Source: Albimonas sp036154955 (GTDB lineage: Bacteria > Pseudomonadota > Alphaproteobacteria > Rhodobacterales > Rhodobacteraceae). Taken from it: a stretch of 64,000 bases of DNA. Numbering within the stretch: the first letter of the stretch is position 1; every line of letters begins with the position of its first letter. A program made the translations under genes and the position numbers. This document shows, one piece after another, positions 52,302-60,443 of this stretch. The stretch spans positions 1-64,000 of the forward strand of contig JAYZWL010000016.1 of NCBI GenBank assembly GCA_036154955.1, read 5' to 3'. Under the pieces are notes generated by a model, which was not told the DNA's origin, made no database searches, and saw only the letters and a program-made list of their open reading frames with translations.

Positions 52302-54161
52302 ATGACCGTCGCGCAGATCCTTGCGCCAAGCGCCGTCGCTGCGCCGGACGACGAGCCGTTGCGCCGTCGGGCGGTGCTGTGCGCCGACATCTCGGAATCC
52401 ACCCGCTTCTTCGAATCCGACGCCGAGGGCGCGGTCCGCCGCTGGACCGCCTTCATGGACTGGCTGGTCGACACGCTCGCCCCCGCGCATGGGGCGGAGT
52501 TCGTGAAAAGCCGCGGCGACGGCTTCCTGGTCTCCGCCCCGACCGAGGCGCAGGCGGTGGACATGGCGGTGGCCTCGCTGGAGATGGCGGCGGCCATGCA
52601 GGGCGAGGGGATGCCGCTGCGCCTGCGCATCGGGGTCGCCGCCGGACCGCTGCGCCGGACCCGGCACGACGTCTACGGCCATGCGGCCAACCTGTCGGCG
52701 CGCCTGTCGGACCTGGCCCGGCCGGGCGAGGTGGTGATGTCCGACGACGTGCGCCGCGCGCTTCCCCCGGATCTGGAGGCGCGGGCCGCCGACCGCGGCC
52801 CCTGCTTCGTGCGCAACGTGGCGGAGCCGGTGCGCGCCCACGCCATCGACATCGGCGCCCCGCCCAGCCCGCTCGCCCCGCTGATGAGCGACGATACCCT
52901 CAAGCCCCGCGTCGCCGTCGCCCCGTTCCGGCCCGAGGAGGGCGGTCGCCCCGGCGTGACCGGAGAGGCGCTGGCCGACGGAGTGATCGTGGAGATGTCG
53001 CGCTCCGCCCATCTGCGCTGCGTGTCACGGCTGTCGACCTCCCGCCTCGCCGCCCGCGGCGTGCTGGACGCGGCGGGGATCGGGGGGCTGGGTCCGTCGG
53101 GCGGTTTCGCCGGCGGGCGCGCGCCGGGCGAGGATCCGGGCTACGCCGCCCGCGCCCATCTGCGCGCCGACTACCTGCTGACCGGCCGTTTCCGGCGCGA
53201 GGACGGGCGGCTGGCGGTGATCGCGGAGCTTTCCGAAACCGCCTATGGCGACGTGCTGTGGTCGGAACGGCTGGAGGGCTCGATCTCCGAGCTTCTGGGC
53301 GGCGGGCGGGAGCTGGCCTTCGAAATCGCGGCCCGCGCCGTTGCCGCCGCCCTGCGCATCGAGCTCGACCGCTACCGCGCCCCCTATCTGCCCACGCAGC
53401 AGAGCTACACGCTGCTGCTCGCCGGCGTCTCGCAGCTCCATTCCCTGTCGCGCGAGCATTTCGCGGAGGCCGAGCGCCCGCTGTCGGCGCTGGTGGACCG
53501 CGCCACCCGCCAGCCGACCCCGCGGGCCTGGCTGGCCAAGTGGCACATCATGCGCATCCTGCAGGGCTGGTCGCCGGACGAGGCGCGGGATTCCGCCATG
53601 GCCTTCTCGCTGGTCGACCAGGCGCTGGACAGCGACCCGGACTGCGCGCTGGCGCTGTGCATGCGGGGGCTGGCCGACACCGTGCTGCGCCAGCGCCCGG
53701 ACCTGGGGCGCGACTATTACGACGCCGCCCAGAAGGCCAATCCGTCCGAGCCGATGGCCTGGCTCTTGTCAGGCGCCCAGCGCAGCTTCACCGACGACGG
53801 CGCGGGGGCGATGCATGACGCGGCGCAGGCCATCGCGCTGTCGCCCGTCGACCCGCATCGCTACCTGTTCCAGGCCATCGCCGCGGGGGCGGCGCTGACC
53901 GCGGGCGACGACGCGCAGGCGCTGGCCTACGCCAACGCCTCGCTGCGCGCCAATTCGCAGCACATCTCCACCCTGCGGGTGAAGGCGGCGGCGGAATGGC
54001 GGCTGGACCGGCCGGAGGACGCCCGCCGCACCATCGCGCGCCTGCTGGAACTGTCGCCGGGCGCCACCGTGTCCCGCTATCTCGCCTCCGCGCCGAACAC
54101 CGAGTTCCGCATCGGCCGCGAGATCGCCCGCATCCTCGGCCAGGCCGGCCTGCCGGCCTGA
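52302..54161 (+). CDS. Class III adenylate cyclase with TolB-N-like and TPR regions
   Basis: A 619-residue soluble protein. The cyclase homology domain (about 22-190) keeps every key residue: metal Asp29 (LCADIS) and Asp73 (RGDGF), adenine-selecting Lys69 and Asp123 (HDVYG), and transition-state Asn130 and Arg134 (NLSAR). It should therefore make cAMP. Residues about 203-350 (RVAVAPFRPEEGG, GEALADGVIVEMSR, ADYLLTGRFRREDGRLAVIAELSE) resemble the TolB-N/FlgO-like domain often fused to such cyclases. Tetratricopeptide-like repeats follow (about 360-600). With no membrane segment, it is a cytoplasmic cyclase. AGGGG precedes the ATG. Confidence 0.92.
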   Translation: MTVAQILAPSAVAAPDDEPLRRRAVLCADISESTRFFESDAEGAVRRWTAFMDWLVDTLAPAHGAEFVKSRGDGFLVSAPTEAQAVDMAVASLEMAAAMQGEGMPLRLRIGVAAGPLRRTRHDVYGHAANLSARLSDLARPGEVVMSDDVRRALPPDLEARAADRGPCFVRNVAEPVRAHAIDIGAPPSPLAPLMSDDTLKPRVAVAPFRPEEGGRPGVTGEALADGVIVEMSRSAHLRCVSRLSTSRLAARGVLDAAGIGGLGPSGGFAGGRAPGEDPGYAARAHLRADYLLTGRFRREDGRLAVIAELSETAYGDVLWSERLEGSISELLGGGRELAFEIAARAVAAALRIELDRYRAPYLPTQQSYTLLLAGVSQLHSLSREHFAEAERPLSALVDRATRQPTPRAWLAKWHIMRILQGWSPDEARDSAMAFSLVDQALDSDPDCALALCMRGLADTVLRQRPDLGRDYYDAAQKANPSEPMAWLLSGAQRSFTDDGAGAMHDAAQAIALSPVDPHRYLFQAIAAGAALTAGDDAQALAYANASLRANSQHISTLRVKAAAEWRLDRPEDARRTIARLLELSPGATVSRYLASAPNTEFRIGREIARILGQAGLPA

Positions 54162-54279
54162 CGCAAGACCGGACGCCGCGCCCGGAAGAAGGGTGCGTCA
54201 CGTCACCTTCATCATGGTTAACGCGTGCTAGACCCATTGCCGGACCCGCAGCGTCCGGCCGGCGAAAGGATTTCCGCAG

Positions 54280-55485
54280 ATGCCCCGTTCGACCTCGCAC
54301 ACCTCGCATACGTCGCACACCTCCCACACGTCGCACACCTCCCACACCTCGCACACGTCCCATACCTCCCACACCTCGCACGGGTCGTCGGACAAGGCGG
54401 CGTCGGGCTCCGCCGCCGCGGCGGTGCTGGTGACCCGCGACGCCATCGTGGGGCCATACGCGCCGCCGCCGGCGGGCTTCACGCCCTATCCCGAGGACAG
54501 CGCCGACAACCTGACCATCTGGGGCCCGGACATCCGCGCCCGCATCGCGGATTTCGAGCTGTCGCAGGGAATCACGTTCACCACGCGCCCGGCGCCCGAC
54601 GGCTCCGGCGCGCTGATGCATACCCTGTGGCGGACCGAGACCCCGGCCACCGGCGTCCCGACCCCGACCCCGGCCGAGATCGCCAGCTTCATCCGGCCCG
54701 CGCCGCAGGTGTTCACGCAGCAGCTCGACCTGGTGGAGGCCTATTCCGACCTGCGCTCCGAGCGGATGAACGAGATCCTGGTCCAGACCGAGACCCTCGC
54801 CCCGTTCTTCGCCGTGGTCGCCGACCTGCACGAAAGCGCCCGGACCTGGAGCTGGGAGTTCATCTCCGCCGGGCACCGGCTGGCCGCCCAGCTCGCGCAT
54901 CGCATCAAGCCGGCGATGGCGGTGCGCCGGCCCTCCACCCTGTCGGCGCAGGTGCAGCCGATCATCGCCACGCCCGCCCATGGCTCGCTGCCCTCGGGCC
55001 ATGCGACCGAGTCCCACGCGGTGGCGACCATCCTGCTCGGGCTGATCCGGGCGGGCACCGGCTGGCCCGCCAACCGCACCCATTTCGCCGACACGCTGGC
55101 CCCGCAGCTTCTGCGCGTCGCGTCCCGCATCTCGGTCAACCGGACTGTGGCCGGGGTGCATTACCCGATCGACAGCGCCTGCGGGGCGACGCTGGGCATC
55201 ACGCTGGGGCGCATGGTGCTGGCCCGGGTCGGCGCGCTGGAGAACGAGACCGGGGCCTGGCTCTTCGACGGGCGGGCCTATGACGGGACCCAGGACTTCC
55301 GGCGCGAGGCGCAGGTGGACATGGGCTTCGACGGCCTGACCTACGAGCTGAAGAGCGCCGCGCACGGGACCGCCGATCCCTGGCAGGCGCCCGCCGCCGC
55401 CCAGCCCGCGGCGGGGACCGACGGCGTGGTGGTGCTGAAGGCGATCTTCGAGCGCGCCCGCGCCGAATGGGCCTCGGTGTCCTGA
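54280..55485 (+). CDS. Vanadium-haloperoxidase / PAP2-like protein with N-terminal (Thr-Ser-His)10
   Basis: A 401-residue protein. After MPRS come ten perfect Thr-Ser-His triplets (residues 5-34), then a linker and a helical PAP2 domain. The phosphate- or vanadate-binding residues are in order: Lys210 and Arg217-Pro218 (KPAMAVRRP), PSGH 238-241, and Arg283, His294 and Asp298 (SRISVNRTVAGVHYPID). This pattern is shared by vanadium haloperoxidases and type 2 phosphatidic acid phosphatases. Few hydrophobic helices are present, so a soluble haloperoxidase-like form is more likely. No signal peptide is seen. The S8 protease gene follows after 16 bases and is probably co-transcribed. Confidence 0.85.
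   Translation: MPRSTSHTSHTSHTSHTSHTSHTSHTSHTSHTSHGSSDKAASGSAAAAVLVTRDAIVGPYAPPPAGFTPYPEDSADNLTIWGPDIRARIADFELSQGITFTTRPAPDGSGALMHTLWRTETPATGVPTPTPAEIASFIRPAPQVFTQQLDLVEAYSDLRSERMNEILVQTETLAPFFAVVADLHESARTWSWEFISAGHRLAAQLAHRIKPAMAVRRPSTLSAQVQPIIATPAHGSLPSGHATESHAVATILLGLIRAGTGWPANRTHFADTLAPQLLRVASRISVNRTVAGVHYPIDSACGATLGITLGRMVLARVGALENETGAWLFDGRAYDGTQDFRREAQVDMGFDGLTYELKSAAHGTADPWQAPAAAQPAAGTDGVVVLKAIFERARAEWASVS
54292..54381 (+). repeat. Ten 9-bp repeats encoding Thr-Ser-His
   Basis: Ten in-frame copies of ACS-TCS-CAY lie at the start of the haloperoxidase-like gene. The protein triplet is invariant while third bases vary (ACC/ACG, TCG/TCC, CAC/CAT). Constant amino acids over drifting codons suggest selection on the histidine-rich protein tail, with the tract able to change length by slippage. 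Confidence 0.95.
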
Positions 55486-55501
55486 GCCGGGAGGGCGCGC
55501 G

Positions 55502-57778
55502 ATGATCTGGACCGACAGCGCCGGGGGGCCCGATTTCTCGGGCGTCCGCGGCATGGACCCGGCGGCCGCCTGGCTGCTCGGGCCCGGGGGGATCGACGAC
55601 TATCTCGGCGATTTCCTGGAGGGGCAGGGGGCGGAGCCCGGCGGGCTGGAGGCGCTTGAGACGCTTCTGCGCGACGGCAAGGACCTTGCCCGGGTGGTGG
55701 TCTCGGTGTCCCCGGATGCGGGGCAGGGGCTGACGGTGCTGCGCGCGCTGCGCAGGGCCCTGCGCGGCTATTCCCGCGATCTCGGCCGGCCGGTGCAGAT
55801 CGGCCTCTTCCCCGGCGACGCGGCGGAGCTTCGGGCCGACCGCGCGGCGACGGTGACGGTGGAGCTGCGCTTCCTGCTCTGGCTCGCCGGCGACCATCCC
55901 TCCGGCCGGCCGTTCCGGGAGGCGGGCAAGCGGCTGCTGCTCGGCCCGCCCCTGCGCCTGCGGGCGACGGCCGGCCATGACGCGGCCCATGACGACGAGG
56001 AGGAGGACGCGCCGGGGGCGGAGCTGCTGCCCGCCCCGCCCCCTCCGCCGGGCGCGGCGCCCGGAGCGGGGGCCGAGGTCCCGCCGGGCTCGGTCTTCGT
56101 CGCGGTGATCGACGACGGCTTCGGGCTGGCGCACCGGTCGTTCCGCAAGGCCTCGGGCGCCACGCGGCTCGCGGCCTGCTGGGACCAGGAGGCGGACCAT
56201 GACGCGGGCGGCGCCCTGCCCTTCGGGCGGGAGCTGCGGGGGGCGGAGATCGACGCGGCGCTGGTCGCCGCCGGCGGGCCGGCCCCGGCCGCGACCGACG
56301 AGGAGGCGTTCTGCGCCGACCCCGCCCTCGCCCCCTTCTTCCCCCATCGCCGCGGCGGGCTGCCGGGCGTCGTCTCCCACGGGACGGCGGTGCTCGACCT
56401 CGCGGCGGAGCTGGAGCCGGGGGCGGACGAGGACGCCCGGCCGCTGATCGCGGTGCGCCTGCCGCGGTCGAGCGTGCAGGACACGTCCGGGGCCGAGGTG
56501 AAGCCGCTGCTGATCGCCGGCGTGCGTTACGCCATCGCCGCCGCCCGCCGGGCGGCGCGGCGGCGGGACGTGCGGGTGGTGGTCTGCATCTCCTACGGGG
56601 TCTTCGCCGGCGCCATGGACGGGGACTCGACGCTGGAGCGCGCGCTCGACGCCATCGTGGCGGGCGAGGGCGGCCGGGTCGCCATCGTCCTGCCCTCGGG
56701 CAACGGGCGCATGGAGCAGGCCGTGGCCCGGGTGACGCTGACCGCCGAGGCGCCGGAGGCGGAGCTTGTCTGGCGCATCCAGCCCGACGACCGCACGCCC
56801 AGCTTCCTCCAGATCTGGGGGACGCCGGCGCTGGAGGCGGCGGGGCTGACCCTGTCCGTCACCCCGCCGGGCGGGCCGGAGAGCATGGCCAAGGCGCTGG
56901 GCGCGACGGGGACGCAGTGGCTGGCGGAGGGGGGCGACATGCTCGCCGCCCTCGCCTCGGCCGAACCGCGGGGGCCGGGGGGCGGCCGGGCGCTGACCCT
57001 CTCGGTGCGGCCCTCCGCCGTGATGCGCCCGGCGCGGCCGCTGTTCCCGGCCGTGGCCGGAACCTGCGCGCCGGCGGGCGAATGGCGGCTGCGGCTTCGG
57101 GCGACGGGTCTGGCGCCCGGCGGGCGGGCGGAGGTGACGCTCCGCGCCCAGCGCGACGACAGCCTGTCGGGCTTCCCGCCCTCGGGCCGGCAGCCCTATT
57201 TCGCCTTCCCCTCGATGGCGGCGCAGGAGGCGTGGCTGGAGGGTCGCCGCGTCTCCGACCCCGACGAGAGCGCCGATGCCGGCGAGGCGCGGGTCCGGCT
57301 GGGCGCCACGCTGAACGCCTTCGCCACGGGGCGCGGCGTGGTGGTGGCCGGGGCGTATGCCGTGGCCGACGGCACGGCCTCCGGCGCGCGGGCGGGGGCG
57401 CCGTCCTGGTATTCCGCCGGCGGGCCGGTTTCGGCGCCGGGGCGGGACGGGCCGGACCTGCTCGCGCCCTGCGACCGCTCGATGATCCGGGCGGGGGTGA
57501 TCGGGGCGGGCTTCGGGTCCGGGGCGCGGTTCCCGGTCTCCGGCACCTCGGTCGCGGCTCCGCAGGCCGCCCAGCGGCTGGCGGCGGCGATGGCGGCGGG
57601 GATGAGCGATCCTGGCGGGCCGCGAGGCCTCGCCCGGGCGCTGGCCGCGGCGGACGAGGCCGCGGGCCCGGGAGGGTCGACGGGGGGCTGGCCGGGGCCG
57701 GCGCCCTCCGCCGCGCGCGGCGGCGCCGGGCGGCTGCGCACCCCGCGCGGCGACGCGGCCCGGGCCGAGGACGCCTGA
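55502..57778 (+). CDS. S8 family (subtilisin-like) serine peptidase, long form
   Basis: A 758-residue protein. Residues about 1-190 are an N-terminal region of no known fold ending in an acidic and Pro-rich linker (HDDEEEDAP, then PAPPPPPG). The subtilisin domain has the complete set: Asp204 (VAVIDDGFG), His293 (VSHGTAVLD), oxyanion Asn401 (PSGNG) and Ser683 (SGTSVAAP). A large insertion of about 200 residues between Asn and Ser reads as a beta-rich domain (ELVWRIQPDDRTPSFLQIWG, WRLRLRATG). There is no signal peptide. GGGAGG precedes the ATG. Position suggests co-expression with the haloperoxidase-like gene. Confidence 0.88.
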   Translation: MIWTDSAGGPDFSGVRGMDPAAAWLLGPGGIDDYLGDFLEGQGAEPGGLEALETLLRDGKDLARVVVSVSPDAGQGLTVLRALRRALRGYSRDLGRPVQIGLFPGDAAELRADRAATVTVELRFLLWLAGDHPSGRPFREAGKRLLLGPPLRLRATAGHDAAHDDEEEDAPGAELLPAPPPPPGAAPGAGAEVPPGSVFVAVIDDGFGLAHRSFRKASGATRLAACWDQEADHDAGGALPFGRELRGAEIDAALVAAGGPAPAATDEEAFCADPALAPFFPHRRGGLPGVVSHGTAVLDLAAELEPGADEDARPLIAVRLPRSSVQDTSGAEVKPLLIAGVRYAIAAARRAARRRDVRVVVCISYGVFAGAMDGDSTLERALDAIVAGEGGRVAIVLPSGNGRMEQAVARVTLTAEAPEAELVWRIQPDDRTPSFLQIWGTPALEAAGLTLSVTPPGGPESMAKALGATGTQWLAEGGDMLAALASAEPRGPGGGRALTLSVRPSAVMRPARPLFPAVAGTCAPAGEWRLRLRATGLAPGGRAEVTLRAQRDDSLSGFPPSGRQPYFAFPSMAAQEAWLEGRRVSDPDESADAGEARVRLGATLNAFATGRGVVVAGAYAVADGTASGARAGAPSWYSAGGPVSAPGRDGPDLLAPCDRSMIRAGVIGAGFGSGARFPVSGTSVAAPQAAQRLAAAMAAGMSDPGGPRGLARALAAADEAAGPGGSTGGWPGPAPSAARGGAGRLRTPRGDAARAEDA

Positions 57779-58111
57779 ACGGAGGGGGCGGGGCGGACCG
57801 GTCGGGCCGCCCCTCCCCCGCTTTCCCACCCCGCCGGACGCGGGCGGCCCCCGGCCAAACGCGCCTTCCGCGCGGTCGCGCCGCGGGCGCCCGCCCGCCT
57901 CCGGCGCGACCGGCGCGCGGCGCCCCTGGCCGGGGTTTCCGCGGCCCCGCCCCGGCTTTTCGCGGCCGCGACGGCGCTTCGGCCGGCTTCATCGCATCTG
58001 CGATTTTCGCGCGCTTCCCCGCCCGTCATCTGGCGCGCATCCCCGCTGCTCCGTAAGGTCCCCTGACAACCGCCGCCAAGGCGGGAACGCCTGGGAGGAG
58101 CCCGAACACCC
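57779..58111. other. 333-base gap before the acyl-CoA dehydrogenase operon
   Basis: No gene is credible. A GC stem-loop (57790-57796 with 57807-57813) just after the protease stop is a possible terminator. The right part, with TCTGCGATTTTCGCG near 58000 and a GGGAGGAG ribosome-binding site at about 58093-58100, must hold the promoter of the following operon. No TTGTCCGGACAA box is present, so this operon is outside the inferred GntR regulon. Confidence 0.6.
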
Positions 58112-59188
58112 GTGTCCGACGACAGCATCGTTGTGGAAACCACCCGCCGGATCTTCGCCGATCTGGCCGACCCGCAGACCCTGAACGCCGCCAAGGACGA
58201 CGCCTGGAAGACCGCGCTGTGGAGCGCGCTCGAGGAGTCCGGACTGACGCTGGCCTGGGTCCCCGAAGAGGCCGGCGGCGCCGGCGCCGAGATGGCCGAC
58301 GGCTTCGACGTCCTGCGCATCTCCGGCCAGTACGCCGCGCCCGCGCCGCTCGCCGAAACCCTGCTCGCCGGCCTGACGCTGGCCCGCGCCGGCATCGCGC
58401 TGCCCGACGGCCCGATGACCGTGGGCCCGATCCGCGACGGCGACGCGCTGCGCCTTGCGGGCGGGACCGTCTCCGGCCGCGCCCGGGCCGTGCCCTTCGC
58501 GCGCGACGCCCTGCACCTCGTCGCCATGGTCGAGGACGAGGCGGGCGCCGCCCATGTCGCGCTGATCGCCATCGGCGACGCCGCCGCCGCCGACCGCGCC
58601 GCGGATCTCGGGGCCGGGCGCGCCGATCTGCATTTCGACGGGGTCGCCCCCGCAGCCCTCGCGCCTGCGCCGGAGGGCTTCGGCCCGGCCGACTTCCAGC
58701 GCCTCGGCGCGGTGATGCGGGTGCAGCAGATGGCCGGCGCGCTGGAAACCGCGCTCGACATGTGCACGCGCTACGTGCAGGAGCGGGTCGCCTTCGGCAA
58801 GCCCATCGGCAAGTTCCAGGCGGTGCAGCAGAACCTCGCGCGGCTCGCCGGCGAGGTCGCCGCCGCGTTGACCGCCGCCTCCTCCTCCGCCGACACGCTG
58901 GAGAAGTGGATGGCGGGCGATGCCGACATCACGCCCGAGGACCTGTTCCTCGAATGCGCCTCGGCCAAGATCCGGACGGGCGAGGCCGCCAACGAAGGCG
59001 CCGCCATCGCCCATCAGGCCCATGGCGCCATCGGCTTCACCAACGAATACGTGCTTCAGCGCTACACGCGCACCCTTTTCGGCTGGCGCGACGATTTCGG
59101 GGGGGAGGCGCGCTGGGCGCTGAACCTCGGGAACGCCATGGCCGCGCGGGGCGCCGACGCGCTCTGGCCCGCGCTCACCCGTCGCTGA
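58112..59188 (+). CDS. Acyl-CoA dehydrogenase, small subunit type
   Basis: A 358-residue acyl-CoA dehydrogenase-like protein, shorter in its middle domain than classical members. Readable parts are GLTLAWVPEEAGGAGAEMADGFDVLRISG (about 44-72), RVAFGKPIGKFQAVQQNLARLAGEVAAA (about 226-253) and AHQAHGAIGFTNEYVLQRYTRTLFGW. The classical YEGT catalytic motif is absent. Such small subunits pair with a larger one, as with PimD/PimC of pimeloyl-CoA oxidation or alpha2beta2 steroid-side-chain enzymes, and a large-type gene follows 15 bases downstream. The GTG start is preceded by GGGAGGAG. Confidence 0.87.
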   Translation: MSDDSIVVETTRRIFADLADPQTLNAAKDDAWKTALWSALEESGLTLAWVPEEAGGAGAEMADGFDVLRISGQYAAPAPLAETLLAGLTLARAGIALPDGPMTVGPIRDGDALRLAGGTVSGRARAVPFARDALHLVAMVEDEAGAAHVALIAIGDAAAADRAADLGAGRADLHFDGVAPAALAPAPEGFGPADFQRLGAVMRVQQMAGALETALDMCTRYVQERVAFGKPIGKFQAVQQNLARLAGEVAAALTAASSSADTLEKWMAGDADITPEDLFLECASAKIRTGEAANEGAAIAHQAHGAIGFTNEYVLQRYTRTLFGWRDDFGGEARWALNLGNAMAARGADALWPALTRR

Positions 59189-59203
59189 GGGAAGGAGACC
59201 GAC

Positions 59204-60373
59204 ATGCAGACCGCCATTCGTTTCGACCCCGAGCGCCTTCCTCCCCGCACCCGCGAACTGCGCGAGGAGGTCCGCGACTTCCTGAAGTCCGAGGCCGACG
59301 CCGGCACCTTCGATCCGGCCCGCGCCTACAAGTCCCGCGGCTTCGACCGCGGCTTCTCCCGCCGGGTCGCGGCCAAGGGCTGGATCGGCCTGACCTGGCC
59401 GAAGAAATACGGCGGGCAGGAGCGCAGCTTCCTCGACCGCTACGTGGTGTCGGAGGAGTTCACCGCCGCCTGCGCGCCGGTCGGCTGCCATTTCGTCGCC
59501 GACCGCCAGTCGGGTCCGGTCATCATCCGCTACGCCAAGGAAGAGATCAAAGAGGAGGTTCTCCCCAAGATCATCGCCGGCGAGGCCTGCTTCTGCATCG
59601 GCATGTCCGAGCCGGGCTCGGGGTCCGACCTCTTCGCGGCTTCGACCAAGGCGGAGAAGGTGGACGGCGGCTTCAAGGTCAACGGCACCAAGATCTGGAC
59701 CTCCAACGCCCACCGGGCCGACTACATGATCGGCCTCTTCCGCACCTCTCCGCCGACCAAGGAGAACCGTCGCCACGGGCTGACCCAGTTCCTGGTGGAC
59801 ATGAAGACGCCGGGCATCAAGTGCAGCCCGATCCGGAACATGGCCGGCGGAAGCGAGTTCAACGAGGTCCATTTCACTGACATGTTCCTGCCCGACAACG
59901 TCGTGCTGGGCGAGGTGGACGGGGCCTGGAAGCAGGCGACCTCGGAGCTGGCCTACGAGCGGTCGGGGCCGGAGCGGTTCCTCGACACCTTCTTCGTGCT
60001 GACCGCGATGATGAAGGTGCTGGGCGAGAGCCCCGACCCCCGCACCGCCGAAAGCCTCGGGCGGCTGGTGGCGCAGCTCCACACCATGCGGCGCATGTCG
60101 GTGTCGGTGGCCGGGATGCTGGAGCAGGGCAAGGAGCCGGTGCTCGAAGCCTCCATCGTCAAGGACCTCGGCACGATCTGGGAGCAGGCGCTGCCGGGCA
60201 AGGCCCGCGACATCGCCGCCTTCCATGACGGCGCGGCCCCGCTGGGCGCCAACGCGCCGAGCTTCGAGGACGTGCTCGACTACGCGACCCTGGTCGCGCC
60301 CAAGCTGACCATCCAGGGCGGCACCACCGAGATCCTGCGCGGCATCATCGCCCGCGGCCTCGGCCTGCGCTGA
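59204..60373 (+). CDS. Acyl-CoA dehydrogenase, large subunit type
   Basis: A 389-residue FAD-dependent dehydrogenase. GWIGLTWPKKYGGQERSFLDRYVVSEEF (about 60-87), the flavin-contact CIGMSEPGSGSDLFAASTKA and TNA-type IWTSNAHRADYMIGLFRTS fit PimC-like members. The end reads LTIQGGTTEILRGIIARGLGLR. Where medium-chain enzymes have catalytic YEGT this has QGGT, so the base must come from elsewhere, as in isovaleryl-CoA or heteromeric dehydrogenases. It probably forms a heteromer with the preceding product. Confidence 0.9.
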   Translation: MQTAIRFDPERLPPRTRELREEVRDFLKSEADAGTFDPARAYKSRGFDRGFSRRVAAKGWIGLTWPKKYGGQERSFLDRYVVSEEFTAACAPVGCHFVADRQSGPVIIRYAKEEIKEEVLPKIIAGEACFCIGMSEPGSGSDLFAASTKAEKVDGGFKVNGTKIWTSNAHRADYMIGLFRTSPPTKENRRHGLTQFLVDMKTPGIKCSPIRNMAGGSEFNEVHFTDMFLPDNVVLGEVDGAWKQATSELAYERSGPERFLDTFFVLTAMMKVLGESPDPRTAESLGRLVAQLHTMRRMSVSVAGMLEQGKEPVLEASIVKDLGTIWEQALPGKARDIAAFHDGAAPLGANAPSFEDVLDYATLVAPKLTIQGGTTEILRGIIARGLGLR

Positions 60374-60443
60374 TCCCGCCGCCCCCGACCCCGCCAGCGC
60401 GCAGGGGCCGGGGGCGTCCCGCCCGACCAGACACCCGGACTCC

